From Streptacidiphilus sp041262165 (GTDB lineage: Bacteria; Actinomycetota; Actinomycetes; Streptomycetales; Streptomycetaceae): 64,000 bases of DNA. The position numbers and the translations under genes are program-made. The notes below the pieces were generated by a model, which worked only from the letters and a program-made list of their open reading frames with translations, ran no database searches and was not told the origin of the DNA. The stretch is taken from contig NZ_JBGCBY010000013.1 of NCBI RefSeq assembly GCF_041262165.1, positions 169,646 to 233,645 on the forward strand, in the 5' to 3' direction. Every line of letters starts with the position of its first letter. Position 1 is the first letter of the stretch. Shown in pieces: positions 40,551 to 50,490 of this stretch.

Positions 40551-42233
40551 ATGAGCAGCATCGAGATGAACCGCAGATCCGTCCTGCGCACCGCCATCGG
40601 CGTCGCCGGAGTCGCCGCGATGGGGCCGCTGCTGAGCGCCTGCGGCAACGGGAGTGCCGGCAAGAGCGGTGCGAACACCAAGTCGGGCCTCGCCGCCGCG
40701 CTGCCGACGTATGTGGCGAGCAATGCGGTCACCCCCGACATCCCCTCGGTGACCGGGGGCGGCGGCGCGCTCACCGACCCGGGCTTCCTCAAGTACCCTG
40801 CGAACCTGGTCAAGACGGTCAGCGGCACCCCCGGCTCGGGCGGCAGCTACACCGCGGTGACTCCGTTGTGGGGCACCATCCCGGCCGCCGACAACGCCTT
40901 CTACCAGGCGGTGAACAAGGCACTCGGCGCCACGCTGACCATGCAGCCGGCCAACGGCGTCACCTACAACAACACCATCCCCACCCTGACCGCCGCCAAG
41001 AAGCTCCCGGACTGGATCCAGCTTCCCGGCTGGTGGAACGATCTCTTCAACGTGGGCGAGCTCTGCGGTACCCAACTCGCCGACCTGACGCCCTATCTGG
41101 CCGGCGACAAGGTCAAGCAGTACCCCAACCTGGCGGCCATCACCACCGGCGCCTGGCAGGCCGGGGTCTGGGACAACAAGCTCTACGGCATCCCCACCTT
41201 CTTCAGCGGCCAGTCCTTCTCGGGGCAGTTCTACTACCGGGCCGACGTCTTCGAAGCGAAGGGCATCCCGGCGGACAGCGTCAAGTCAATCGACGACTTC
41301 TTCGCCCTGGGCGCCGAGCTCACCAGCGCCAAGGCCAACGTCTGGGCCTTCGACGACGTCTGGACCTGGTTGGCGCAGCCCTTCGGGATCTCCCAGAAGT
41401 TCACCGTCACCAACGGCAAGCTGGTGCACAAGTACGAGCAGCCGGAGTTCCTGGAGGCGCTCAGCTGGGCGTACAAGCTGGCCAAGTCCGGCTATCTGCA
41501 CCCGGACGCGCTGGCGGGCAACAACAACGACGCCAAGACCCGCTTCTACGCCGGCAAGGTGCTGATCAACGGTGACGGACAGGGCGCCTGGAACTCCGCC
41601 GACGCGCAGGCCGGAACCGCCGCCAACAAGAGCTACCGGCGCGCCTCCTTCCCGCTGTTCTCCGCGGACGGCAAGGCCACTCCGTCTATCTACCTCAACT
41701 CCTCCTCCGGCATGTTCAGCTACCTCAACAAGAACCTCTCGCCGAGTCAGATCAAGGAGTGCCTGGCCATAGCGGACTACCTGGCTGCGCCCTTCGGCAC
41801 GGCCGAGTACACGCTGATCAACTTCGGCGTCGAGGGCGTCGACTACTCGATGGGCGCCACGGGTCCCGTCTACACCACCGCGGGACAGGCAGACGTCCAG
41901 CAGCAGACCTTCCCCTTCCTGGCGACGCCCACGAACGTGGTGTCCAACCCGGGCTTCGACGAGATCACCAAGGACCGCTGTGCCTGGAACGCGGCGGCGG
42001 GCAAGTACGCCTACAAGCCGGTGTTCTGGAACATGAACATCACCGTTCCGGCACGCTACGCGACCGCCAACGGCGGCCAGGCCGTCGAGGACACCATCAA
42101 GGACGTCTACCACGGCATCAAGCCGGTCTCGGCCTTCCAGGACGCGGTCACCGCGTGGAAGAAGAGCGGCGGCGACGCCCTGGTGCAGTGGCACCAGACC
42201 GAGATCCTGGACAAGACCGGCACCGGTCAGTAG
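40551..42233 (+). CDS. Sugar ABC transporter substrate-binding lipoprotein (LplA-like)
   Basis: The 560-aa protein has a signal peptide with twin Arg (NRRSVLRTAIGVAGVAAM) and lipobox LLSAC, with lipidated Cys31. The mature part is a large family-1-type binding protein (WGTIPAADNAFYQAVNKAL, IPTFFSGQSFSGQFYYRADV, PEFLEALSWAYKLAKSGYLHPD). Aromatic residues are abundant, as expected for an oligosaccharide binder; length over 500 aa is typical for the LplA group that binds larger plant oligosaccharides. It is first in the importer operon, followed by two permeases. No ATPase gene is present; a shared MsiK-type ATPase elsewhere is expected in streptomycetes. Confidence 0.92.
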   Translation: MSSIEMNRRSVLRTAIGVAGVAAMGPLLSACGNGSAGKSGANTKSGLAAALPTYVASNAVTPDIPSVTGGGGALTDPGFLKYPANLVKTVSGTPGSGGSYTAVTPLWGTIPAADNAFYQAVNKALGATLTMQPANGVTYNNTIPTLTAAKKLPDWIQLPGWWNDLFNVGELCGTQLADLTPYLAGDKVKQYPNLAAITTGAWQAGVWDNKLYGIPTFFSGQSFSGQFYYRADVFEAKGIPADSVKSIDDFFALGAELTSAKANVWAFDDVWTWLAQPFGISQKFTVTNGKLVHKYEQPEFLEALSWAYKLAKSGYLHPDALAGNNNDAKTRFYAGKVLINGDGQGAWNSADAQAGTAANKSYRRASFPLFSADGKATPSIYLNSSSGMFSYLNKNLSPSQIKECLAIADYLAAPFGTAEYTLINFGVEGVDYSMGATGPVYTTAGQADVQQQTFPFLATPTNVVSNPGFDEITKDRCAWNAAAGKYAYKPVFWNMNITVPARYATANGGQAVEDTIKDVYHGIKPVSAFQDAVTAWKKSGGDALVQWHQTEILDKTGTGQ

Positions 42234-42265
42234 TCGCGGCAGGACGAGCAGGACAAGGAGGTACC

Positions 42266-43270
42266 GTGGCCGCGACAGTGACCACAGACGGTGCGGGGTT
42301 CCCGGAACGGGATCAGCAGGCCGCGCAACGCACGGCGGCGGATCAGGCGGTCCGCACGCGCAAGCTGAACTGGCGGATCCGGCTCCGCCGGGACAAGTCG
42401 CTGATCCTGATGACCCTTCCGGCCGTCGTGCTGCTCCTGGTGTTCAACTACCTGCCGATGTTCGGCACCGTGACCGCCTTCGAGTTCTACGACCCGCTGG
42501 TCGGCGTGCTGCACAGCCAGTGGATCGGCCTGGACAACTTCCGGCAGCTCTTCAACGACCCGCTGTTCTGGGAGTCCCTGCAGAACACCCTGGCGATCAG
42601 CGCCCTCCAGTTGGTGCTCTTCTTCCCCATTCCGATCCTGCTGGCGCTGCTGGTCAACTCGATCATCAGCCCGCGGATCCGGAACGTCATCCAGTCGATC
42701 ACCTTCCTGCCGCACTTCTTCTCCTGGGTGCTGGTGATCACTCTGTTCCAGCAGATGCTCGGCGGCGCGGGACTGCTCAACCAGTTCCTGCGCAACCACA
42801 ACATGGGCACGTGGAGCGTGATGACCAACCCCGCGACCTTCAAGCTGCTGGTCACCTCGCAGGTGGTCTGGAAGGACGCGGGCTGGGGGATCATCGTCTT
42901 CCTGGCGGCGCTCGCGGCGATCGACCAGAACCTCTACGAGGCCGCGGCCGCAGACGGGGCCGGTCGATGGCGTCGGATGTGGCACATCACCCTGCCCGGG
43001 ATGCGCGCGATCATCGTGTTCATGCTGGTGATGCGCGTCGGCAACGCCCTGAACGTCGGCTTCGAGCAGATGCTGATCCAGCGCTACGCCGTCGGCCACG
43101 ACGCCGCCGACGTGCTGGACACCTTCGCGTTCTACTACGGGATCGGAACCAACAACTACGGCTACGGAGCTGCGGCCGGCATCTTCAAGAGCGTCATCTC
43201 GCTACTGATGATCCTCGGCGCCAACAAGCTCGCGCACGCCTTCGGCGAGGACGGGTTGTACCGGAAATGA
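42266..43270 (+). CDS. Sugar ABC transporter permease (LplB/UgpA-like)
   Basis: The 334-aa protein starts at GTG 42266 behind a consensus AAGGAGG. After a basic N-terminus (KLNWRIRLRRDKSLI) there are six TM helices. The cytoplasmic coupling motif is NLYEAAAADGAGRWRRMWHITLPGMR (EAA loop), and FNYLPMFGTVTAFEFYDP is the usual first periplasmic loop of LplB-type permeases. It forms a heterodimer with the next gene product; the genes overlap by ATGA. It transports the sugar delivered by the lipoprotein at 40551. Confidence 0.95.
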   Translation: MAATVTTDGAGFPERDQQAAQRTAADQAVRTRKLNWRIRLRRDKSLILMTLPAVVLLLVFNYLPMFGTVTAFEFYDPLVGVLHSQWIGLDNFRQLFNDPLFWESLQNTLAISALQLVLFFPIPILLALLVNSIISPRIRNVIQSITFLPHFFSWVLVITLFQQMLGGAGLLNQFLRNHNMGTWSVMTNPATFKLLVTSQVVWKDAGWGIIVFLAALAAIDQNLYEAAAADGAGRWRRMWHITLPGMRAIIVFMLVMRVGNALNVGFEQMLIQRYAVGHDAADVLDTFAFYYGIGTNNYGYGAAAGIFKSVISLLMILGANKLAHAFGEDGLYRK

Positions 43271-44223
43271 CCGACACGCTGATCAAGCCCTCCCGAGCCC
43301 TCGGACTCCGGCGGCCGCGCGACCCCAACCGCCCGATCTGGGACGAGCAGCCCAGCGTGGCGGGGCAGGCGACCAAGGGCAGCATCCTCACCGTCGTCAT
43401 GGCACTGATCATCGTGCCCGTCTACGCGGTGGTGCTCACCAGCTTCTCCACCCAGGGCTCCATCAACCGGGCCGGCGGGCTGGTGCTGGTCCCCGACGGC
43501 CTGACGCTGAACTCCTACCGGCAGATGCTCAGCGGTGGGCCGGTCGCGCGGGCGCTGTTCGTCAGCCTGGGGATCACCACCGTCGGCACGGTGGTCTCGA
43601 TGGTGGTGTCGGTCCTGTGCGCCTACGGCCTCTCCCGGGCCCGCTCGCTGGCGCACCGATTCCTCTTGATGATCCTCGTCGTCACCATGTTCCTGAGTGG
43701 CGGGTTGATCCCCACGTTCCTGGTCGTCAACGGGCTGGGCGGGTTCAACCAGTACTGGGCACTGATCCTGCCCAGCGCGGTGTCGGTCTTCAACATCCTG
43801 GTCCTGCGGTCCTTCTACTCCGGTACCGCGTCGGAACTGATCGACGCCGCCCGGATGGACGGCGCCAGCGAGTGGCGCATCCTGTGGTCCGTCGTCCTGC
43901 CGACCTCGCGAGCCGTGACGGCCGTGATCACCCTCTTCTACGCGGTCGGCTACTGGAACTCCTTCTTCAACGTGATGCTCTACATGCCGACCGCCAGTGA
44001 GAAGTGGCCGCTCCAGTACGTCCTGTACGAGTACGTGAACCTGGGGATGAACATGCCGGGCCAGGTGAACGCCGGCTACGGAGTGGCAGGCCACCAGGCC
44101 ACGACGCCGCTCGCACTGCAGATGGCCGTGGTGGTCCTCACCCTCGTCCCCATCGCACTGATCACCCCCTTCATGCAGAAGCACTTCGCCAAGGGCATGC
44201 TCACCGGCGCCGTCAAGGGCTGA
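43267..44223 (+). CDS. Sugar ABC transporter permease (LplC/YtcP-like)
   Basis: The 318-aa protein begins at ATG 43267 overlapping the previous stop. Six TM helices, with the EAA loop at ASELIDAARMDGASEWRILWSVVLPTSR and the CUT1-type features MFLSGGLIPTFLVV and NSFFNVMLYM. The N-terminal 35 residues are cytoplasmic and Arg/Pro-rich. It completes the membrane part of the importer. Confidence 0.95.
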   Translation: MTDTLIKPSRALGLRRPRDPNRPIWDEQPSVAGQATKGSILTVVMALIIVPVYAVVLTSFSTQGSINRAGGLVLVPDGLTLNSYRQMLSGGPVARALFVSLGITTVGTVVSMVVSVLCAYGLSRARSLAHRFLLMILVVTMFLSGGLIPTFLVVNGLGGFNQYWALILPSAVSVFNILVLRSFYSGTASELIDAARMDGASEWRILWSVVLPTSRAVTAVITLFYAVGYWNSFFNVMLYMPTASEKWPLQYVLYEYVNLGMNMPGQVNAGYGVAGHQATTPLALQMAVVVLTLVPIALITPFMQKHFAKGMLTGAVKG

Positions 44224-44435
44224 CGCTCCCCACCCATGTCCATGGAGGACCCTCCACGCACGACGTCCGCGCACGACGAAGACAACGGGCGCGGCATCGT
44301 CAACACCGACACCGCACGCTGGAACCAGGACAATCATGACGCGACCGACCCCGACGACCACGCAGCACGTTGACCCCGCACGCTCGGGGCCGGTCGCGGC
44401 ACCATCAGCAAGCGAGCAGCAGGGGGAGAACTGAC

Positions 44436-45446
44436 ATGGTGACACTCGCCGAGGTGGCCCGGCAGGCGGGCGTCTCGCCCAGCACGGTGAGCTACGTACT
44501 GAGTGGGAAGCGGACGATCTCGGAACCCACCCGCGTCCGGGTCGAGAAGGCGATCAGCGACCTCGGCTACCATCCCAACGCGGGCGCCCGCGCCCTCGCC
44601 GGGAAGCGCTCCCACATCATTGCCCTGGTCGTGCCGCTGCGCACCGACGTCTACGTCCCGATCATGATGGAGATCGCCATCGCGGTGACCATGGCGGCCC
44701 GGCAGTACGGCTACGACGTGCTGCTCATCACCAACGACGAGGGCCCGGAGGGCGTGCGCAGGGTCGCCGCCAGCGGGCTCGCCGACGGCGTCGTGCTCAT
44801 GGACGTCGAACTCGACGACGAGCGCATCCCGATCCTGCGGGCCCTGGACAGCCACGCCGCGCTGATCGGCCTGCCGGCCGACTCGCACGGCCTGGCCTGC
44901 GTCGACCACGACTTCACCGCCGCCGGGGCGCTCTGCGCCGACCACCTCGCCGACCTGGGACACCGTGACGTCGCCTTCGTCGGCTACGCCCCGCAGGTCT
45001 ACCAGCGGCACGCCGGATACGCCGAGCGGACGCTCACCGGATTCCGCGAGCGCGCCGCCGAACGTGGCCTGCGCATCCTGCACCGCCCGTGCGAGGGCAC
45101 CTACGAGAGCACGGCGGGGACGCTCGCCCGAATCCTGGAGGACCGGCCCGCCACCACCGGCTTCGTGGTGCAGAACGAGGGCGCCCTCGGCCCGCTGCTC
45201 AGCCTGCTGCGCACCAGCGGCCGAATCGTCCCGGAGGACGCCTCCGTCGTCGCCCTCTGCCCCGAACAGCTCGCCGAGCAGAACTCCCCTCGACTCACCG
45301 CCGTCACCGGCCCCGCGCAGGAACTCGGCCGCCAGGCGGTCGAACTGGTGATGAGCCGCATCGAGGGCGGCACCCCGCCCGAGATCACGCTGCTGACCCC
45401 TGTCCTGACCGTCCGCGAGAGCACCGGGCCGGCGCCGCAGCACTGA
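44436..45446 (+). CDS. LacI-family transcriptional repressor of the sugar locus
   Basis: The 336-aa protein starts at ATG 44436 after AGGGGGAGAA. The helix-turn-helix is MVTLAEVARQAGVSPSTVSYVLSGKRTISEPT (residues 1-32), followed by the hinge NAGARALAGKRSHIIALVVP. The periplasmic-binding-like effector domain follows (RQYGYDVLLITNDEG, GLADGVVLMDVELDDERI, LGHRDVAFVGYAP). It is encoded between the importer and the GH31/GH42 genes. The palindromes at 40115 and 40370 fit its expected DNA site. The effector is probably an oligosaccharide or monosaccharide released by the encoded enzymes. Confidence 0.95.
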   Translation: MVTLAEVARQAGVSPSTVSYVLSGKRTISEPTRVRVEKAISDLGYHPNAGARALAGKRSHIIALVVPLRTDVYVPIMMEIAIAVTMAARQYGYDVLLITNDEGPEGVRRVAASGLADGVVLMDVELDDERIPILRALDSHAALIGLPADSHGLACVDHDFTAAGALCADHLADLGHRDVAFVGYAPQVYQRHAGYAERTLTGFRERAAERGLRILHRPCEGTYESTAGTLARILEDRPATTGFVVQNEGALGPLLSLLRTSGRIVPEDASVVALCPEQLAEQNSPRLTAVTGPAQELGRQAVELVMSRIEGGTPPEITLLTPVLTVRESTGPAPQH

Positions 45447-45505
45447 CCACCGCGCCGAGTGTCCGTCAACTTCGCTTCTGCCACGGCACATCCCTGGAGA
45501 CACCC

Positions 45506-47548
45506 ATGCCCAACCACATCCACGATCTCGGCGGCGCGCTGGAGTGGCGCGCCCGGGGCGAGACCCTGCGGATCGAGCCCTGGGGCCGCGACTCGGTACG
45601 CGTCCGGGCCACCCCGGGCGGCCCGCTGCTCGCCGACCTGCCGGGCGCACTGCTCGATCCGCCGGTTGTCGGCGAGGCCGTGGTGAAGATCGAGGGCAAC
45701 ACGGCCACCCTCGTCAACGGCGCGATCACCGTCCGCATCGACGGCAACGCGGAGGGCGTCGCCGACCCCCAACTGCACCCCGCCGCAGGGCGGATCACCT
45801 TCCTCCGCACCGCCGACGGCAGCGAGCTGCTCGCCGAGGAACCGCACCACTTCTGGTGGCCGGGCCCGCGCCTCTACACCGCCACCGGAAACGGCTACCA
45901 CCGCCTGGAGCAGCGCTTCCGCGCCTACCGGGGCGAGCGCCTCTACGGCCTCGGCCAGCACACCCACGGCCTGCTCGACCAGAAGGGCGCCGTCATCGAC
46001 CTGGTGCAGCGCAACGCCGAGGTCACCATCCCGTTCCTGCTCTCCGACCGGGGCTACGGCCTGCTCTGGAACTCCCCGGCGATAGGCCGAGTCGAGCTCG
46101 CCGAGACCGGCACCCGCTGGGTGGCCGACAGTGCCCGGCAACTCGACTACTGGGTGACCGCAGGGCAGCCCGCCGACATCCTCCGCAACTACGCCGACGC
46201 CACCGGGCACACCCCCGTGCTGCCCTGGTGGGCGTCCGGTTTCTGGCAGTGCAAGCTTCGCTACCGCACCCAGGAGGAGCTGCTGGCCGTCGCCCGCGAG
46301 TACCGCCGTCGCGGGCTGCCACTGGACGTCATCGTCTCCGACTTCTTCCACTGGACCCATCTGGGCGACTGGAAGTTCGACCCCGCCGAGTGGCCGGACC
46401 CGGCCGCGATGGTCGCCGAGCTGGACGAGCTCGGGGTGAAGCTGATGGTCTCGGTCTGGCCCTCCGTCAGCCCGCTCAGCGAGAACTACCACGAACTGCT
46501 CAACGAGGGCTTCCTGATCAACACCGAGTACGGCCCGGTCGCCCACGCGGACTGGCCCGACAAGGGACTCGACGCGTACTCCGCCCAGGTCGCCTTCTAC
46601 GACGCCACCAACCCCGCCGCGCGCGCCTTCGTCTGGGACCGACTGAAGGAGAACTACCTCTCCCACGGCATCAAGGTCTGGTGGCTCGACGCCTGCGAGC
46701 CGGAGTTGAAGCCCGGCTATCCGGCGAACCTCCGCTACCACGCCGGACCCGGACTTGAGGTGGGCAACCTCTACCCGCGCGAGAACGCCCGGATGGTCTG
46801 GGAGGGGATGCACGCCGCCGGGGAGACCGAGGTCGTCTCGCTCAACCGCTCCTCCTGGGCGGGCGCCCAGCGCTACGGCGCCGCCCTGTGGTCCGGCGAC
46901 ATCGGCACCGACTTCGCCTCGCTGCGCACCCAGATCAAGGCCGGCCTCAACGTCGCCGTCTCCGGCATCCCCTGGTGGACCACCGACATCGGCGGTTTCC
47001 ACGGCGGCGACCCGGACGACCCGGCCTACCGCGAGGTGCTGGTCCGCTGGTTCCAGTACGGCGCGTTCTGCCCGCTGTTCCGGCTGCACGGCTTCCGGGG
47101 CGAGGAGCAGAAGCTCGAACCCACCATGACCGGCCTGCCCAACGAGGTCTGGTCGTACGGCGAGGAGGCGTACCGCATCCTGGCCGACCATCTGCGGCTG
47201 CGCGAGCGGCTGCGCCCGTACCTCATGGAGCAGATGGCGGTCGCCGCCGAGCAGGGCCTGCCACCGATGCGGCCGCTGTTCCTGGAGTTCCCCGACGACG
47301 CCGACGCCTGGTCCGTGGACGACGCCTTCCTGCTCGGACCGGACCTGCTGGTCGCCCCGGTGACCGAGGCGGGCGCGCGCTGCCGCGAGGTGTACCTGCC
47401 GCACGGCGCGACCTGGACGGACGCCTGGACGGGCACCCCGTACCCGGGCGGGGGCACGGTCCTCGCCGATGCGCCGCTGGAGCGCATCCCGCTGTTCCTG
47501 CGCGACGGCGCGGAGCTGCCGATCCGTCAGGATGGGAACCGACGGTGA
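45506..47548 (+). CDS. Glycoside hydrolase family 31 (alpha-xylosidase-like)
   Basis: The 680-aa protein begins at ATG 45506 with GGAGA upstream. The catalytic barrel has the nucleophile Asp395 in VWWLDACEPE and the acid/base Asp465 in WSGDIGTDFASL. PWWASGFWQCKLRYRTQEELL and GIPWWTTDIGGFHGGDP are also characteristic. The WLDAxEPE form of the nucleophile motif is the one I associate with alpha-xylosidases of xyloglucan loci rather than alpha-glucosidases, so alpha-xylosidase is favoured. No signal peptide. The stop overlaps the GTG of the GH42 gene. Confidence 0.9.
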   Translation: MPNHIHDLGGALEWRARGETLRIEPWGRDSVRVRATPGGPLLADLPGALLDPPVVGEAVVKIEGNTATLVNGAITVRIDGNAEGVADPQLHPAAGRITFLRTADGSELLAEEPHHFWWPGPRLYTATGNGYHRLEQRFRAYRGERLYGLGQHTHGLLDQKGAVIDLVQRNAEVTIPFLLSDRGYGLLWNSPAIGRVELAETGTRWVADSARQLDYWVTAGQPADILRNYADATGHTPVLPWWASGFWQCKLRYRTQEELLAVAREYRRRGLPLDVIVSDFFHWTHLGDWKFDPAEWPDPAAMVAELDELGVKLMVSVWPSVSPLSENYHELLNEGFLINTEYGPVAHADWPDKGLDAYSAQVAFYDATNPAARAFVWDRLKENYLSHGIKVWWLDACEPELKPGYPANLRYHAGPGLEVGNLYPRENARMVWEGMHAAGETEVVSLNRSSWAGAQRYGAALWSGDIGTDFASLRTQIKAGLNVAVSGIPWWTTDIGGFHGGDPDDPAYREVLVRWFQYGAFCPLFRLHGFRGEEQKLEPTMTGLPNEVWSYGEEAYRILADHLRLRERLRPYLMEQMAVAAEQGLPPMRPLFLEFPDDADAWSVDDAFLLGPDLLVAPVTEAGARCREVYLPHGATWTDAWTGTPYPGGGTVLADAPLERIPLFLRDGAELPIRQDGNRR

Positions 47549-49533
47549 TCCCTGGACCCGGCCTGGCCTTCGGCGGCGACTACAACCCGGAGCAGTGGGA
47601 CGAGGCGGTCTGGAAGGAGGACGACGAGCTGATGCGGCAGGCCCGCGTCAACCTGGTCACGGTCGGCGTCTTCTCCTGGGCGCTGCTGGAACCCGAGGAG
47701 GGCCGCTACGACTTCGCGTGGTTGGACGCCCACCTTGACCGGCTGCACGCCAACGGCGTCCGGGTCGACCTGGCCACCCCCACGGCCTCGCCGCCGCCCT
47801 GGTTCACCCTGGCCCACCCCGAGGCCATGCCGGTCGGCGCGGACGGCACCCGGCTCACCCACGGCAGCCGCGACACCTACTGTCTCGCCTCCGCGGCCTA
47901 TCGTCGCGCCGCCGTCGGCATCGCCTCTGCCCTGGCGGAGCGCTACGCCGACCATCCGGCGCTGGTGATGTGGCATCTCCACAACGAGTACGCCACGGTC
48001 TGCTACTGCGAGCAGTCCGCCGCCGCCTTCCGGGTCTGGCTCCGGGCGAGGTACGGGACCCTGGGCGCCCTCAACGACGCCTGGGGCACGGCCTTCTGGA
48101 GCCAGCGCTACGGCGCGTGGGAACAGGTCATGCCCCCGCGTGCCACGCAGTGGCACCACAACCCCGGCCACACCCTGGACTTCCGGCGGTTCTGGTCGGA
48201 CCAGGCCCTGGCCGCCTACCGGGAGCAGCGCGACGCGATCCGCCGCCACAGCGGCCCGCAGGTCCCCGTCACCACCAACCTGATGCTGCCGGGCTACCAG
48301 GTCCTGGACCTGTGGGCGTTCGGCCGCGAGGTCGACTTCGTCGGCATCGACCACTACATGAGCGCTCCGGGCATGGACGGCGACGCCGACACCGCCTTCG
48401 GCGCCGATCGCGCCCGCTCCTTCGGCGGCGGCAAGCCTTGGCTGCTGATCGAGCAGGGCACCAACACCGTCTACGCCGGCGACCGCACCCTGCCCAAGGA
48501 CCCGGGCAGGATCCTGCGCAGCTCGATCGCGCACATCGCGCGCGGCTCGGAGGGGGCGTTGTTCTTCCAGTGGCGGCAGTCACGAGCCGGCGCGGAGCTG
48601 TGGCACTCGGCGATGGTTCCGCACACGGGCCCCGACACGCGGATCTTCCGCGAGGCGGCGGCGACCGGGGAGGCCGTCGCACGGCTGGCCGAGGTCGCGG
48701 GCTCCACCGTCAGCGCCGAGGTGGCCGTGCTCTGGGACGCCGACGCCTGGTGGGCTCTGGACTCCCAGGGCATGCCGAGCGGCGATCTCGACTACCACGG
48801 CACCGTCATGCGCGCCCACCGCGCACTCTGGGACGCCGGGGTGACGACGGACTTCGCCCACCCCGAGGCCGCCGACCTGGCCCGCTACCGGGTCGTCCTC
48901 GCCCCGAGCCTCTACCTAGTCTCGGACCAGGGCGCGGCCACGCTGCGCCGCTACGTCGAGGGCGGCGGGACGCTGCTGGTGCAGTACTTCAGCGGCGTGG
49001 TCGACGCGCGGCACCAGGTGCGCACCGGCGGCTACCCGGGGGCCTTCCGGGAGGTGCTCGGCATCCGCGGCGAGGAGTTCCGCCCGCTGGCGGCGGGCGA
49101 CGAGGTCGAACTGTCCGACGGTTCGTCAGGAACGGTGTGGAGCGAGGCGCTCCGGGCCGAGGGAGCGCAGGTCGTGGCCTCGTACACGACCGGGACGCTG
49201 GCCGGGGAGCCCGCCGTCACCCGGCACTCCTTCGGTGCGGGCACCGGCTGGTACGTCTCCACCCGACTCGACGACCGCGCCTACGCGGCGCTGATCGCGC
49301 GGGTCCTCGCCGAGGCGGGTGCGGCACCGGAGGTCCCGGGGCTGCCGAGCGGCGTCGAGGCGGTGCGCCGCCGTGCCGAGGACGGCCGCGGCTGGCTGTT
49401 CCTGCTCAACCACACCGCCGCCGACCAGCTCGTGGTCCCGGTCGCCGGGGTCGAGCTGCTGACCGGCGAACCGGTTCCCGCAGGCGGGCTGCGGGTCGCG
49501 GCGGGCGGGGTGGCGGTGGTGCGGGAGGGGTGA
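47545..49533 (+). CDS. Glycoside hydrolase family 42 beta-galactosidase
   Basis: The 662-aa protein starts at GTG 47545 (GTGA overlap with GH31). GH42 motifs: FGGDYNPEQWDEAVWKEDDE at the N-terminus, acid/base Glu148 in MWHLHNEYA and nucleophile Glu303 in WLLIEQGTN. The trimerisation (YLVSDQGAATLRRYVEGGGTLL) and small C-terminal beta domains follow. GH42 enzymes hydrolyse terminal beta-galactose, sometimes alpha-L-arabinopyranose, on intracellular oligosaccharides. Within this locus a galactose removed after de-fucosylation is a natural substrate. Confidence 0.93.
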   Translation: MIPGPGLAFGGDYNPEQWDEAVWKEDDELMRQARVNLVTVGVFSWALLEPEEGRYDFAWLDAHLDRLHANGVRVDLATPTASPPPWFTLAHPEAMPVGADGTRLTHGSRDTYCLASAAYRRAAVGIASALAERYADHPALVMWHLHNEYATVCYCEQSAAAFRVWLRARYGTLGALNDAWGTAFWSQRYGAWEQVMPPRATQWHHNPGHTLDFRRFWSDQALAAYREQRDAIRRHSGPQVPVTTNLMLPGYQVLDLWAFGREVDFVGIDHYMSAPGMDGDADTAFGADRARSFGGGKPWLLIEQGTNTVYAGDRTLPKDPGRILRSSIAHIARGSEGALFFQWRQSRAGAELWHSAMVPHTGPDTRIFREAAATGEAVARLAEVAGSTVSAEVAVLWDADAWWALDSQGMPSGDLDYHGTVMRAHRALWDAGVTTDFAHPEAADLARYRVVLAPSLYLVSDQGAATLRRYVEGGGTLLVQYFSGVVDARHQVRTGGYPGAFREVLGIRGEEFRPLAAGDEVELSDGSSGTVWSEALRAEGAQVVASYTTGTLAGEPAVTRHSFGAGTGWYVSTRLDDRAYAALIARVLAEAGAAPEVPGLPSGVEAVRRRAEDGRGWLFLLNHTAADQLVVPVAGVELLTGEPVPAGGLRVAAGGVAVVREG

Positions 49534-49566
49534 GCGGGGACTGACTTTGGACGGGATCGGGATTCC

Positions 49567-50490
49567 TCAACCGAGCTGCGGGCCGACCTCGGTGGCGATC
49601 AGTTCCAGGTGGTCCAGGTCGTCCAGGTCGAGGATCTGGAAGTACACCCGCTGGGTGCCGACCTCCGCGTAGCGGCCGATCCGGTCCACCACCTCGGCGG
49701 GGGTCCCGGCCAGGCCGTTGGCCCTGAGCTCGGCCGGGTCGCGGCCGATCGCCGAGGCGCGCCGGGCGACCTCGGCGTCGTCCCGGCCCACGCAGGCGAC
49801 CAGGGCGTTGGAGTAGAGCATGTCGTCGGCCGGCCGCCCCCGCTCCGCGCATGCGGCGCGAACTCGCTGGATCTGCGTCCTGGTGTCGTCGACGGAGACG
49901 AAGGGCAGGTTGAACTCGGTGGCGTAGCGTGCCGCGATGGCGGGCAGGCGCTTGGCGCCCATGCCGCCGAGCAGCAGCGGGACGTGCGCCTGGACCGGCT
50001 TGGGCAGGGCGGGGGAGTCCTTGAGCTGGTAGTGGAGGCCGTCGTAGTCGAAGGTCTCGCCCGGCTCGGTCTCCCACAGGCCGGTGATGACGGCGAGTTG
50101 CTCCTCCAGGCGGTCGATCCTGCGCTCGGGGAAAGGGATGCCGTAGGCGGTGTGCTCGGCCTGGTACCAGCCCGCGCCGAGGCCCAACTCCACCCGGCCG
50201 CCGCTCATCGCGTCGACCTGGGCGACCTGGATGGCCAGGACGCCGGGCAGCCGGAAGGTCCCGGCGGTCATCAGGGTGCCGAGCCGGATGCGCTCGGTCT
50301 CCCGAGCCAGCCCGGCCAGGGTGATCCAGGCGTCGGTGGGCCCGGGGAGGCCGTCGGAGTCGCCCATTCTCAGGTAGTGGTCGGAGCGGAAGAAGCCGTC
50401 GAAGTGGAGCTGCTCGGCGGCCTGGGCGACGCGGAGCAGGGTCTCGTAGGAGGCGCCCTGCTGCGGTTCGGTGAAGATACGGAGGTCCAT
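49567..50490 (-). CDS. LLM-class F420-dependent oxidoreductase
   Basis: The 307-aa protein (ATG 50490, behind GGATGGGA) has the luciferase-like barrel of the F420-dependent group: DLRIFTEPQQGASYETLLRVAQ, HFDGFFRSDHYL, GTFRLPGVLAIQVAQVDAMSGGRVELGLGAGW and VPLLLGGMGAKRLPAIAARYATEFN. Such enzymes use F420H2 to reduce diverse metabolites. A longer ORF to 50931 is not protein-like. It diverges from the GNAT gene and converges with the GH42 gene with a 33-bp gap. Substrate unknown. Confidence 0.9.
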   Translation of the reverse strand: MDLRIFTEPQQGASYETLLRVAQAAEQLHFDGFFRSDHYLRMGDSDGLPGPTDAWITLAGLARETERIRLGTLMTAGTFRLPGVLAIQVAQVDAMSGGRVELGLGAGWYQAEHTAYGIPFPERRIDRLEEQLAVITGLWETEPGETFDYDGLHYQLKDSPALPKPVQAHVPLLLGGMGAKRLPAIAARYATEFNLPFVSVDDTRTQIQRVRAACAERGRPADDMLYSNALVACVGRDDAEVARRASAIGRDPAELRANGLAGTPAEVVDRIGRYAEVGTQRVYFQILDLDDLDHLELIATEVGPQLG

